From Tetrahymena thermophila SB210 (taxonomy: Eukaryota; Ciliophora; Oligohymenophorea; Hymenostomatida; Tetrahymenidae), in contig NW_002476075.1 of the NCBI RefSeq assembly GCF_000189635.1, positions 62,001-126,000 on the forward strand: a stretch of 64,000 bases of DNA. Reading direction: 5' to 3'. Both the position numbers and the translations under genes were made by a program. Positions 13,301 through 24,193 of this stretch are shown here, piece by piece; position 1 is the first letter of the stretch, and each line of letters opens with the position of its first letter. Below the pieces are notes generated by a model, which saw nothing but the letters and a program-made list of their open reading frames with translations, searched no databases and was not told where the DNA came from.

Positions 13301-15421
13301 GTGATTATTGCAATATTTGAATATCCGTTTGAAACTGCAGTTTAACAGTTGTAAGTGGAAGGAGATGTAATTTTGCAATTGGTTCTATCAATTGTGAAAC
13401 CTTGAGGAAACCAAACCCATAGATCACAAGCGGCGCATATCTGTGTCGTGATTGAAAACTAAACAGCTTTTTTTATAATAACAAAGTTTAAGATTAAAAT
13501 GATAAATTATTTGATTAAGATTACTATTAGTTGCTCCTGCTAATTGGTTTGTAAAGTTTGGTGGAGAAGAAACAGACACTGTTGAAGATTTTATTGTTAA
13601 AGTCTAAGGATTTGTAGCAGATGTTGCTTAATCAATCTTTTAAGTTTATAATGAATCATAATATGTGGTAATTTAGTATGAAGTAAGAGGTGCTGACGAA
13701 TTTAGTTTTAAAAAAATAAATTAAATTTTATTAAAAATACTAAAATTGTTACATGTATTTCCATTATTTACTTCAAATGCTATTTTGATAAGCTTTTAAC
13801 CTGAAATTGCTTAGAAATTTGAGATTGTGATTATATTGGTAGTAGAAGATATAGAAACTTAATTTGTACTTGATATATCTTACAGTCCAGAAACGACTCT
13901 TAAAATAAATCTTTAAGGTGGACTGGCTACATTTAAAAAATATTAAATAACAATCACTCCTCCTTTTGGAACAGGATTTGTAGTAATGAAAGCTAGTTCA
14001 TGCTATACTAATTCACCTTATATAAAGGGATATGCTGGGGCATTTACAAACATAAGGCTGAATGCCTACAATTATATCTAATTTATTGCTCCTGGATTTA
14101 ACTAAGTTTCTAGATTTTAAGTGTTTTATTCCAAAATTGTATTTGCACCATTTATCCAACTTTATACTTTAAGAATATTAGTCAATCCTTTTGATACAGG
14201 ATTTAATACATTTGTAATTGTAACTGTAATTGCAGAAGCAGGTATAATAGAGGATGACTATTAATTAAAAAATATTAAATTAAATATTAGTTTGTTATGT
14301 TAATTAAATTATAAATTATTTAATGGAAATTCATCATCTCTTTAAATATATTTTTATGCAAATTTTTATTTTAATAAGGTGCTATATTCAGTTTACATTT
14401 TTAAAATGCGATTTAATTTTAATTCCTATTGCTTTTTCTAGTTAATGTTTGTTGTAACTTGAAAAAAAATGTAAGTACGGTTATGATTAATTAGTTGTTA
14501 TTAACAGGAGTTAGAACTGCACCAGCAATCGAAGATGTAAACACACTGTTAGTCTAAAATTACATAGCTGTATTTGCAAAACTTACTACTATTGATCCTC
14601 CGATAGGAACAGCTATAGTGGTAGTAAATTAAATGTTATAGTTAGATATAGTATTAATAAACTAGCTACTTAGAGTTACAGAGTTAATAACTAATGTAGT
14701 TGGAGCAGGACTAATAATTCCTACTTAGCCAAATGCATTATTATCATCCAATAGGTTATAATTAAGTTAATATGATGCAAATCTTCTAGTTTGTATACTA
14801 AACATACCTGTACCTACTTAAGCAGCTGGATTTTAGATATTGTTAATTTATATTTTATAAATTCCTGCCTTCATATCTGGGACAGTTATAACAAATAATC
14901 CAGCTGTATTTACATAATTTATGCTCAAAGGACCAATTAAACTCTCCCATTACTATGAGACTGTATTAAAAGTTAATCCAGAAACATAATTACCTGTAAG
15001 TAAACCAGCATTAATACTTATTTAAACAGGAAATTATATTAGAATTCCGTCTCCTATTTATTTTTTAAATCAAAATTTTTTTAGTTGATGACATTTTTTA
15101 AAAAGATTAATATATTTTTTAATTTATGATTGAAAATGAATTCTTCTTTAAAATTCTTATTTACAAAGAATACTATTGATAAGGTTTTAATTTAAACTGT
15201 TGGTAGTTTTTGAATTGGATGGAATGTTTTTATTTCTCACCTGATAGTAGATCAGTTTATGTAATAAATTAGAAAATGTACGAGCTAATTTCTCCTGCAT
15301 TATTAACTGATAGTTCAATAGGTTTTCTTCCATATGGTAATATTTAAAGAGTTAGTGTCTGGCGCAAAATGTAAATAAAAATCAGATAAAAAAGTTTCAA
15401 TTTCTCTTAAAACAACTTCAT
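7364..15421 (-). CDS. Giant modular secreted/surface protein, ~2063 aa, 17 exons
   Basis: Exons, 5' to 3': 15421-15241, 15053-14506, 14257-13753, 13692-13525, 13466-13204, 13123-12793, 12730-12189, 12133-11641, 11570-11233, 11180-10765, 10695-10340, 9961-9669, 9525-9259, 9173-8807, 8675-8313, 8199-7670, 7594-7364. All phases agree and give 2064 codons. Residues 1-25 form a signal peptide (MKLFQEKLKLFYLIFIYIL). The body repeats beta-rich modules with a recurring hydrophobic core such as GSIDLIFPPNF, GIIQLQFPNDF and LWVWFPQGFTI, each followed by a Cys-containing strand and an ITVSI/ITVTITN strand. The last module, near NLQPNTKYTVYYIGVY, looks like fibronectin type III. The C-terminus, a Cys/Ser-rich stretch then a terminal hydrophobic segment (YLSIITITAFLIYLI), fits a GPI-attachment signal or a tail anchor. 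I infer an extracellular adhesin or coat protein; the ligand is unknown. The junction 14506/14257 is the least certain. Confidence 0.85.
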
Positions 15422-16337
15422 CGCACTTATTGAAAACAAGTTTTTAGAAAATAAAAACTTGAAGTTTAGTAAAAATGAGTAGGTTGGTAGTAGGTAATTA
15501 CTTATTAATATTGATTTTTTATTTATTATTGAATAAGCACTTTTAATCAATGTATTATGAATCAAATCTTATCAGAATAACATGAAATCTAGCTGTATTT
15601 GCCAAATCTTAGACTTTATTATTATTTATTTAACTTTTTGTAAACAATTTTATAGCCTGAATTTCAAATCTTCTCCCTATAATAAGATTTTTCATTTATT
15701 TCTTTATACTTTATAAAAAAGATCTACTTTAAAAAAATATACATAGCTATTACATACATAACCAAATAAGCTTCAATACATACAAATATGCATATTTATA
15801 ATAAATATTCTTATAAAAAGAATTTACTCTAACTCCTCATAAGTTGAGTGCGCTCCCCTAAGTTTGAATTTTGTTATATGGCTATTAAATAATACTAAGA
15901 ATTTAATTTTGATTTTCTATTTGTGAACATTATGATAAATATGATTATACAGTATTTATAATATATTTATTATTTGAACTAAATCAATTTAAAATTGATG
16001 TTAAAATAAAAATATGCTTCAACTTAAATTTTTTCCATTTTTTACTTAATTTTTAAGAATAATCCCTTTAAAAATATAATAAAATATTATGAATTTTAAT
16101 GGAAGAGCTAACCCATATTACAAATTAAGTTTAATAATAAATATATTTTCTTAACTAATTATTTTTGTTTACTGCAAAATATTATTAAACTTTAACTCAT
16201 AATAAAACAAAAATATATTTTGAAAAAATAATTTTACTCATTTTCAATGAAAAATTAATGAAATATATAAATAGAAGTAATTATGAAGTTATTGTTGAAA
16301 TTTATAAGCTTTTTATATTAATTTGTAATTCATTTAT
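15422..16337. other. Intergenic, promoter side of the giant gene
   Basis: This is AT-rich sequence between the start of the minus-strand giant gene and the 3' end of the next minus-strand gene. It should contain the giant gene's promoter and the 3' UTR of the small gene at 16338. No conserved motif was recognised. A small GC-richer island at about 15836-15875 (TTGAGTGCGCTCCCCTAAG) stands out but matches nothing I know. Confidence 0.5.
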
Positions 16338-17110
16338 TCAGCATATATTATCATTAGAATTTCTTCTTGAACCACTTTTAATAGAAGCAGTGTCTTGGTT
16401 TGTGTCTTTTTAGGAAATAGTTTATAAATCGCTCAAATAAAGTAGAATTTTAGAAATTGAAAGCTGGGCAGATTAAAGCTTTTGAGCTAAATGTTAGTTT
16501 ACTGAAAAGCAAGGAGTGACTCTTGCTTGCATTGATTCGTTTGCATAATAAGTGGGTTATATTTAGCAAAATTAATTGTTAAAATCGGTTAAAACAACAG
16601 CATAAACTCTGGAAGGATAATGATCTTAACTATTTTCAGTAATGATTCTTGCATAAACTAAGAAATAATGTTCTTTTATCATATGTGCTCTAACATCCAT
16701 ACTATTTTAAAATATTTATTGATACATTTAAATAAAGCTGTTTTAAAAAAAATTTAAAAAAAAAAAAAATTAATGTTTTATTGTGCTTTAAACAAAGTAG
16801 CAATAATTTTCGAAAATCAAAATATTGGTAAATATCTGTAGCATTCATTTAATATGTCGAATAACAGATTGTATTTATTCTAAAATCAAAATGATGAATT
16901 ATTTCAATATTTAATTTTATATAGATAATAAATATACGGCTAGTTGATCTTTACTTTTACGCAATACTTAAAATAATCTTCTATCAATTCTTCTTTGCTT
17001 CTTTGCTAAGTCAAATCAATATTGTTATCTCTGGCTTTTGTAAAAATTGCCTATAAACTTTAATAATCATTGTATGACTAGAATTCTATAAAACCATCAT
17101 CTGTTTACAT
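16338..17110 (-). CDS. Hypothetical protein, ~202 aa, three exons
   Basis: The proposed exons are 17110-16938, 16879-16794 and 16687-16338, which agree in phase and give 203 codons. The start is ATG followed by acidic sequence (MQTDDGFIEFQSYNDY). Exon 1 reads as an ordered protein (LQAIFTKARDNNIDLTQQRS, EELIEDYFKYCVKV). Exon 3 is convincing (MIKEHYFLVYARIITENSQD, SRVYAVVLTDFNNQF) and ends in a Ser-rich tail before TGA. The exon 2/3 junction is uncertain: the more typical acceptor TTTTAAAATAG (16703-16702) would need a different exon 2 frame, and exon 3 might even begin at its own ATG at about 16700. There is no signal peptide or membrane segment. I do not recognise the family. It has the same orientation as its neighbours, and there is no evidence of co-transcription. 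Confidence 0.55.
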
Positions 17111-19135
17111 GTAATTAAATTGTAAATTTAAAATCTATTTTATAAAAATTAGTAGCTAGCTAAGTAACTTTTTGGGATATTCAGGATATCTATTTGAAAA
17201 TTAATAAATATACTTTAATTATATTAATGTTTATAAAATTAGATAGATTCTTTTTTTATATCAAAAAAAGCGCTAAAACATTCTAATAACACTTATTTTA
17301 TATTCAATCTTTAATTTTTTTATTTGCAAAATTTTAGATAAAATCAACACAATTTATAAAATATGTTTAAAAATATAAAATAAATTTAGTTTATAAATAT
17401 GCCTATTTAAAAAATTAAGCTCATTTTTTAAAATAAAATAATTAAAGATATAAAAAATAAATTTAAAGAGTTTTCAAAATTATTCTGAATAGACTCCATT
17501 TTTTATTAAAAAATTAATTAGATTAACTTTTTTGGGTTATTTTTTATTTATTGATTTTAATATAATATTATATTGCATTCTACATTATCCTATCATAGAA
17601 ATAAATAATTTATATCCTAAAAAAAATAATTTTTTATACTTCTGAGTAACAACATTTAGGTATATTCACCAAAATCAATATGGAATAAGATAAGTTTAAC
17701 AAAAAAAACTATTTCTTCTCCTTTTTATATTGCTTTTGAAGCTGATAATTTTCAGATTTTTAAAATGAAAATATTTTTTATATCAAATTATTAAATTAAT
17801 GAAGAGAATTGAAAATAAAATTATATAATTTATCAAACAATTTATTTAGAATTTTGAAAAATATATTAGTTATTGAATATATAAGAAATTATCTTTAAAA
17901 AAATATTAAGATATTATTGATAGGATTCATTATTAAAATATTTTTATCAACACATTATCATTGGCTTTATGCTAAAAAATATTCTTTCTATTTTATTTGT
18001 TAAATTTTCATTCTGCATAAAAGCTGATTCTTTACTTTAATATGTATGATGTTATGCTTTGTAGAAAAATGTATTTTTTTAAATTAAATAATAGTATATA
18101 CCAGTAAGGAGTGTTCTTATTAAAAGTATAATTACTTCAAAAATAATGGCTAGTAAATTGAAATTTAAAAATTAATTCTGGAAAGCATATTTTAAGAAAA
18201 TAAAAAAAAGGATACTAAATTGGAAGTTTACTAATTATTTACTGAAGTTAAATGGTCTGTTAAAAAGAATTATTCAGTAAATAAAATTTTCTTTTAAAAG
18301 CATATCAAGTTTTTAACTATCATTAAAATAAATTGATTCATTAATTATGTTATGCCATAAAAAATTTAATTCTGTGTTTACATAGTAGTACAAGAATTAG
18401 ATATTTAATTCTATAGTATTAAACCTAAAAATAGCTTTTATAAAATAAAAAAATAATATTTTAGTATTTACTTTGGTTAAAAAATTATATGAAAAAATAC
18501 TAAATAATCAAACTTTAAATCTGCAATTCAAGTTAATAGAAAGTATTTATTCTAAAATAATGCGAGTTAACATAAAATAATATGCAAAATTTATGTGATA
18601 AATAGTAAAAGGTTGTTTGGAATAAAAGGCAATATAAATATATGATAAAATGCAAATATTGATTTTTTAATAGAATTTATAAATAAAGTATTCAATTTAT
18701 TTAAGTGATATATAAGATGAGATAAAATGATTTTTTATATATTTATAAGATATTATTATATTTAGATATATAGATAAATAAATCATGAGATAGTACTTGA
18801 TGCTGTCAATTGAAGACTATCTATATTTATTTTTATTATACTTGATATTCATATTTACTTAAATGATAATCGTAAGGAAGAATAATTGATCTTTTACCTA
18901 TGAAATATTTAATTAAATTCTTTCTTTTATAATTTTTTGTGTTCAAGAATACAAATTATATATATATTTAATAATCTTCCTTTATATTTTAGATGGATGA
19001 TAAATTTATATATTTTTTTTTCAAGTAACTTTTGCTTCTGTAATATATTTCTTGGTGCTAATTTGTTATAATAAATATTATGAGATAATCTCAGTTTATA
19101 ATGAAGATATATTTGGTTTGATTTCTTCTTTTATT
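17111..19135. other. AT-rich intergenic DNA
   Basis: No gene was recognised. The stretch lies between the start of one minus-strand gene and the stop of the zinc-finger gene. A 7-bp inverted repeat, AGATAGT...ACTATCT at about 18790-18830, is the only local structure I noted, and its significance is doubtful. Confidence 0.55.
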
Positions 19136-21295
19136 TCAGTTGCAGACATTAAATTATTAAGTAGGGATGAATTAGTGATCAGTATAGAGTTAAACGCTTT
19201 GAACTTCATCAGCAGCATCGAATATATTAGGAGCCATTTCACTAAATTAATTAATATCGATATCACTGAACTGTAATTAGCTATCATCAGCCAAAGTATT
19301 ATTTAAGCTGCTTATGTAGATAGGAGCCATATCATTGTAACTAGCAGAAGGTTATTACTAAGATTGAACTCTGTATTGGTCTAAAGAGTAATTTGCGGTT
19401 ATGTTTTTCTAGAAGTTATTATTGAATTAATTCATGAAGTTATTTTATGTTTACTAACCATTCTGCAAGAAAGACTATTGAGTGAAATTGAAAGAAGAGT
19501 TACGTTGGTTAATTCTGTTAGAGGAAGCGAAGTTTATGTTGTTTGCCATTTGAACTTACTTAGGATATAAGTCTTCAACGTTGAAGTTTTAGAAATTTTA
19601 GTAATTGTTATAGGTGTTTTGTTAGCTAAATTAAGAATTAGTATCATACTATTGTGAGAATTACTAGAACTCTTATTTGGGAGTAAAACTAAATTAAACG
19701 TTCTGCTCAAAGTAGTTGTTTAAAGGTTTGTTAGTATAGGAGTTTTGAGTGGTTTGAATTTGCATGCGCTTTTATTATTATTGTTATTAATCTTGTTAAA
19801 TTTATTGCTTCTTTTGCTCCTTGAAGACCTTCTTGCAATATTGGACGAAACGGACAGCAGTTTTGATCTTCTTTTTTAATAGTGGGCGTTCGTAGGTTTT
19901 GTAATATCCATTGGATTATTCCTTTTCATCCTTATCAATTACTTCACTAGGAATATTGTTGTGAATCATTTGACATTCGTAGTTGTGGAAGGGACTGTCA
20001 TCATTTTAATAGAAGTGATAATTGGAATCTTCTTGGTAATCAGTGGAATTTTTCTAAAATTCACAGCTGTTTAATCTTTTTTCAGAGTTTTTACTGATTT
20101 ATTATTCTTATTGATTGGAATCGAAATTATCAATGAAGTTTTAATTTTCGCTGTTTGAAGCTGGGGGTATTAATTCTTCATCTTCCTTTTTAATTTTATC
20201 AATTAGTCCCACAATAATACGCAGCTCTTATTTAAGACGACTGAAAGAGCTTCCAGATGCATTAAGACCAGTGAATTCCATAAGCAGATTAGAAGTGTTA
20301 GAGCTAGCATTAATTTTGTTATCACTTTTTACTGGGTTGTTTCTACGACGTTTTTGGATTGGATAATCACTGTGGTAAGCATTATCGCAAGAATTATTGA
20401 ATTCATTAGAGGATTTTTTAGGACATTCATAATCATTATTAGTATTTTCCTGTTTAATTGTACTCCATATTTGATCGATAAACACTTATTCATCCTCACT
20501 AAAATCGTCTAGGAAGGTGTCCTCTTAGTGATGCTCCTTCTTTATGTTAATTTTTTATTCAAGGGTAGAAATGCTGGGAGCAGAGTTGGAGGGAACACTG
20601 CTCACTTAAGGAATGTTTTCATTGGAAAGGTAATCGCTCATACTCTAAATTAAATTGACATTATTTCCACACAAGAAATTAGGTTAAGTTGAGTTTTATA
20701 GACTGTATAATTGTTGAGGTTGAGAAAATTAAATATAAGGTGCAGCTGGGTTATAAAAAATTTGATTTTAGTATCCAGAATTAGTTGAATTATTATTAAT
20801 ATTTCCGCTACTGCTGAGGGAGTGAGAGAGATTTTGAGCAGGTTGAGCTTTATTGTACTAATCAAAGTCTCCGAATACTTAAGGACATGCTTGCTTTGCA
20901 TGAATTTTTGTGCGCTAATGTTATTTTAGTTAGCCAAGAGTCAAAAATTTCTTGTTGCACCCATCTTTATCGCAAATGAATACAGTCTCATTAGTATGAC
21001 GTAATTCATGGTAGCGCAAAGCAGCCTTGCTTGCAAAGCTTTCGCAGCATCCTTCGCGAGAACATTTAAAAGGAAGATCATCAGAGTGAGTACGCTCATG
21101 AGTTTTGAGAGCATCTTAACGTTTAAACTTTTTTTAGCATTTTGGACACTCGAAAGGACGAGAGTCTGAGTGGGTTTGAATATGACGCAAGAAATGAGAT
21201 TCATATTTAAAGGTTTTATTACATTCCTAACACTCGAAATTTTCATTTTAGCCATTAGGAGCCTTAAATTAAGAGGTTTTACTGTAATCAGACAT
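19136..21295 (-). CDS. Four-finger C2H2 zinc-finger protein (TFIIIA/GLI-like), 719 aa
   Basis: This is a single exon of 720 codons ending in TGA. Four consecutive C2H2 fingers occupy residues 20-132. Ligands are C22/C25/H38/H42, C50/C53/H66/H70, C78/C83/H96/H100 and C108/C113/H126/H132. Fingers 3 and 4 have a C-x4-C spacing, and finger 4 has H-x5-H, as in TFIIIA- and GLI-type proteins. Linkers resemble the canonical TH-x-RPF form (HSDSRPFEC, HSDDLPFKC), so the fingers probably bind DNA in tandem. The remaining roughly 590 residues are low-complexity, rich in Gln, Asn, Ser and Phe, with a basic QKRRRNNP stretch near residue 315 (possible nuclear signal) and an acidic patch (DTFLDDFSEDEQ). This is the layout of a sequence-specific transcription factor with disordered effector regions. 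Its target is unknown. The start ATG follows a T-rich region and precedes MSDYSKTSQFK. Confidence 0.93.
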
Positions 21296-23150
21296 TGTTT
21301 GAAAATTTATAGTAGTAAAGTATGGAGTTTATTTATGAATACAAACTATTTGTTTTTTATTAGATTGTTTGTTTGTTTGTTTGATTATTTTTTGATTGTG
21401 TTCTAACTGAGAGTAAATCTTATTCAGAATTAAGATGATTGATTTATGCAATTGATAAAATTCTTTGCTTTTTATAAAAATTATAAAAATTTTTGTATAT
21501 TTTTCTTTTTCCCCTATCCTTTTTTTAGCGAAATCAATTTATTAATTAAATAATAAATTTACTAATCAATAAATCTAAGTATGTTTTTGCATGCTGCTGC
21601 ATGCAATAACTATTTGGATCGGGTAAATTATTTATTGATTTTTGATAATCAATTTCTATTTACATAAATTATCTTTCTTCACATAATTTTTATATTAATT
21701 CAAGCTCTTAACTTAATGATTCATTTATTAATTCTTTCTTTCTATCTGTTTGTCTGTCTCTCTCTTCCTTACTTTATACCACGGAGCCCTTTTATAATTT
21801 ATTATTTTCTTTATAAGTAAATACTCTCTCAACTATATCTGTCTCTATCTATATCTTTGTTTAAAGCCCTTTATTCTTAATTTGCTTATTGCAAAAAAAT
21901 ATTTCATTTCTTGATAAATAGCTCTTTGTTGTAATTTATAATTTCATAATGAGCTATAAAAAGCATCCTTAAAAATTAAAGTAAGTCAATTAGATAATTA
22001 ATTAATTTTTTCATTCATTTATAATATTTAATTTATATTGTTAGGTATAAATGTTTGATTTTTTTTATTTTTATTGATTTTCTAATTATATTTATGAAAA
22101 TAATAACTAAATATTTATTTATTACTTAATATGGTTTTTATTTTTAATGTAATATATTGCGAAACCTAATGAGACAATATATTCTATTTTATTTATTGTA
22201 AAAAAAAAAATTCCACATTATATTATATAAAAAACAAAAATCTAATTTCAAAAAATATTTCAGCATTATTTATTTGCAAAAAAAAACCAAATGATTATTA
22301 GTAATCTTAGCTGGTTAATCTTTGTTTGATAAGTGATAATTTATTTTTCATTTATATAGAAAAGAATATAAATTTCTAATTAAAACCCTTAATCTAAATA
22401 AATTCATACATTCCTCATCGGAATACCTATATATCTATCTATCCTATTTTGAAAATAAAAACAAGTAGTAGTGCTAAGTAAAATCAAAACTCATATAATG
22501 AAAATTTAATCAAATACATATGTTTCCATTCATTCAATAATTATGTAAGATGTTTTTTAATTAGAAATAATATTTTTTACTCATAAAATACATTTTATTT
22601 TTAAAAATTGTCTATTTGAATTTAAATTGTTATATTATCTTATTGAAATTAAAAGAGTATTTTATTTTTCATAGAGATTTTTTAAAAGCAGGTATAGTAA
22701 AAATAAATTTCCTGCTTTTAACTCAATTTAAATTAAACAAATTTACTGAAAATTTGATTTTATTATTAAAAATAGGAATTTTATGGCCCTATTAGGACTG
22801 CAATAATATTTATTTGTTTATTTATTTATGTTTAATACAGGGGTTGAGTGCAACCTTTTTGTATATCAGGATTTATAAGACATTAGTCTAATAAATAAAA
22901 AAACATCAATATTTTGGTTTTAATTAGTCGAGTTTATGAATTGTAAGCTAATATATTAATTAAATATTAGCTTCTTCACCAATATACATTTATATTGAAT
23001 TACAATTTTCTCATTATAATTAACTTTAACAATTAAATTAGTAAATTTTAAATATTCAAATCTTCTGTTCATTCAGATTTATTAGTATTCAATATTCCTA
23101 TTCCCCACTTTGGAAACTCGAATAAAGTTTCTTCGTTCTTTTCAATGCAT
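21296..23150. other. Intergenic between divergent genes (zinc finger and MBT-like)
   Basis: The zinc-finger gene promoter lies at the left end, with T/C-rich tracts at 21700-21800. No gene was recognised to about 23080. At 23090-23150 both strands have short protein-like frames (minus: NEETLFEFPKWGIGILN ending in TGA), which I cannot resolve. Confidence 0.5.
21587..21606. promoter_or_regulatory. Perfect GCATGC dyad upstream of the zinc-finger gene
   Basis: TTGCATGC (21587-21594), TGCT, then GCATGCAA (21599-21606) forms a perfect 8-bp inverted repeat with a 4-bp spacer. Each arm contains GCATGC, itself a palindrome. It lies about 290 bp upstream of the minus-strand start at 21295, in very AT-rich DNA, so it stands out. 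It may be a binding site for a dimeric or paired factor. TGCATGCA-like sites are known for some AP2-type and B3-type regulators, but no factor is known here. Confidence 0.4.
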
Positions 23151-23254
23151 GTTTATTTATTTATTTTTATGAAGAAAATACTTTTCTAATTTAAACCAAT
23201 AATCAACTAACTTTTTTTTGCTTTGATATAATTTTAAACTGCTAAGATTTATTA

Positions 23255-24193
23255 ATTTAAAAATGAAAAGTAGAAAATAAAAATTATTGTAAATGGATAT
23301 GGTAAAATCCAAGGTATTCTCTTTCTAATACAGATTTCTTTGTCAATTTAGAAGAGGAAAAACTTATAAACAGCAAAATACAAACAAATTAGTGCATTAT
23401 TGAGAAACCAGATAATCAATAATAAAGAAAAATAATAATAAAGAATAAGAAAAAAATAATTAGAAAGTAAAATACTAAGTAAAAATAAGAAACTAAAGTT
23501 GGAAAAAGAGATAATTTGTAGTTTATAATTGATCAATTTTATTCTACATTGGTGAAAAGAGTCGAACAAATTGGAATTATTTACAATATTTTCTAAATCA
23601 CTTAAAATTTAATATAATTTTTAGGTAAATTTACACAAAACATTTAATTGATACATTTTTATTTAGCCTAAATTACATTTTTATTTCTCTCTTTTCTTTC
23701 TTACTCCTACATTTTTTTTACTTATTTTGAATAAAAACCAAAATAATAATCTGTCTAAATATTAATATTTTAGCTTATTCTCATACTTCTAATAAATAAA
23801 TTTCTATCTATTAATAGTAATCTAAAATCAATAACTCAAAATTCCACTCAATAATATACTTATATTATATAATTCGTTCTACAAAATAAATTTTCTATCA
23901 TTTAAACTCAAGGATAATTAACTGAGCATTATAATTACGATAATAAAATAAAATTAGAAGTAACAAATAAAATAATTACGATAATAAAATAGAATATCAA
24001 AGAAATTCCCGAAGCTTTAAATAAATTAAAAATTATTTATATTTTCAGAGCATTTAAAATTTTATTAGTATTTAATTTTATATTTTACCCAAGAATAAAT
24101 AAAAATTAATTGAGTTACATTATAGATAATCACTTATTTACATAATATATTAAAATGAATAGTCATGAATAATTTCTTAGAACCTCCTGATAA
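23255..24193 (+). other. Long open frame of doubtful status
   Basis: A plus-strand frame is open without TGA from about 23268 (after an acceptor-like AAAAG) to TGA at about 24191-24193, roughly 300 codons. The first third has a protein-like composition (NPRYSLSNTDFFVNLEEEK, then NSKIQTNQCIIEKPDNQ, later RDNLQFIIDQFYSTLVKRVE). The rest is what random AT-rich DNA would give. There is no in-frame ATG near its beginning. An overlapping frame with an ATG at 23263 (MKSRKQKLLQMDMVKS) also exists. It may be one or two exons of an unannotated small gene upstream of the gene at 24165. Confidence 0.28.

Noticed and set aside
20941..21255. Standard-code open frame on the minus strand
   Set aside because: It overlaps the zinc-finger coding region in another frame. 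The true frame shows four complete C2H2 motifs.
23348..23569. Minus-strand hydrophobic open frame (Phe/Leu/Ile-rich)
   Set aside because: It is the complement of a Lys/Asn/Gln-rich A-rich stretch, and such shadows always look like membrane helices.
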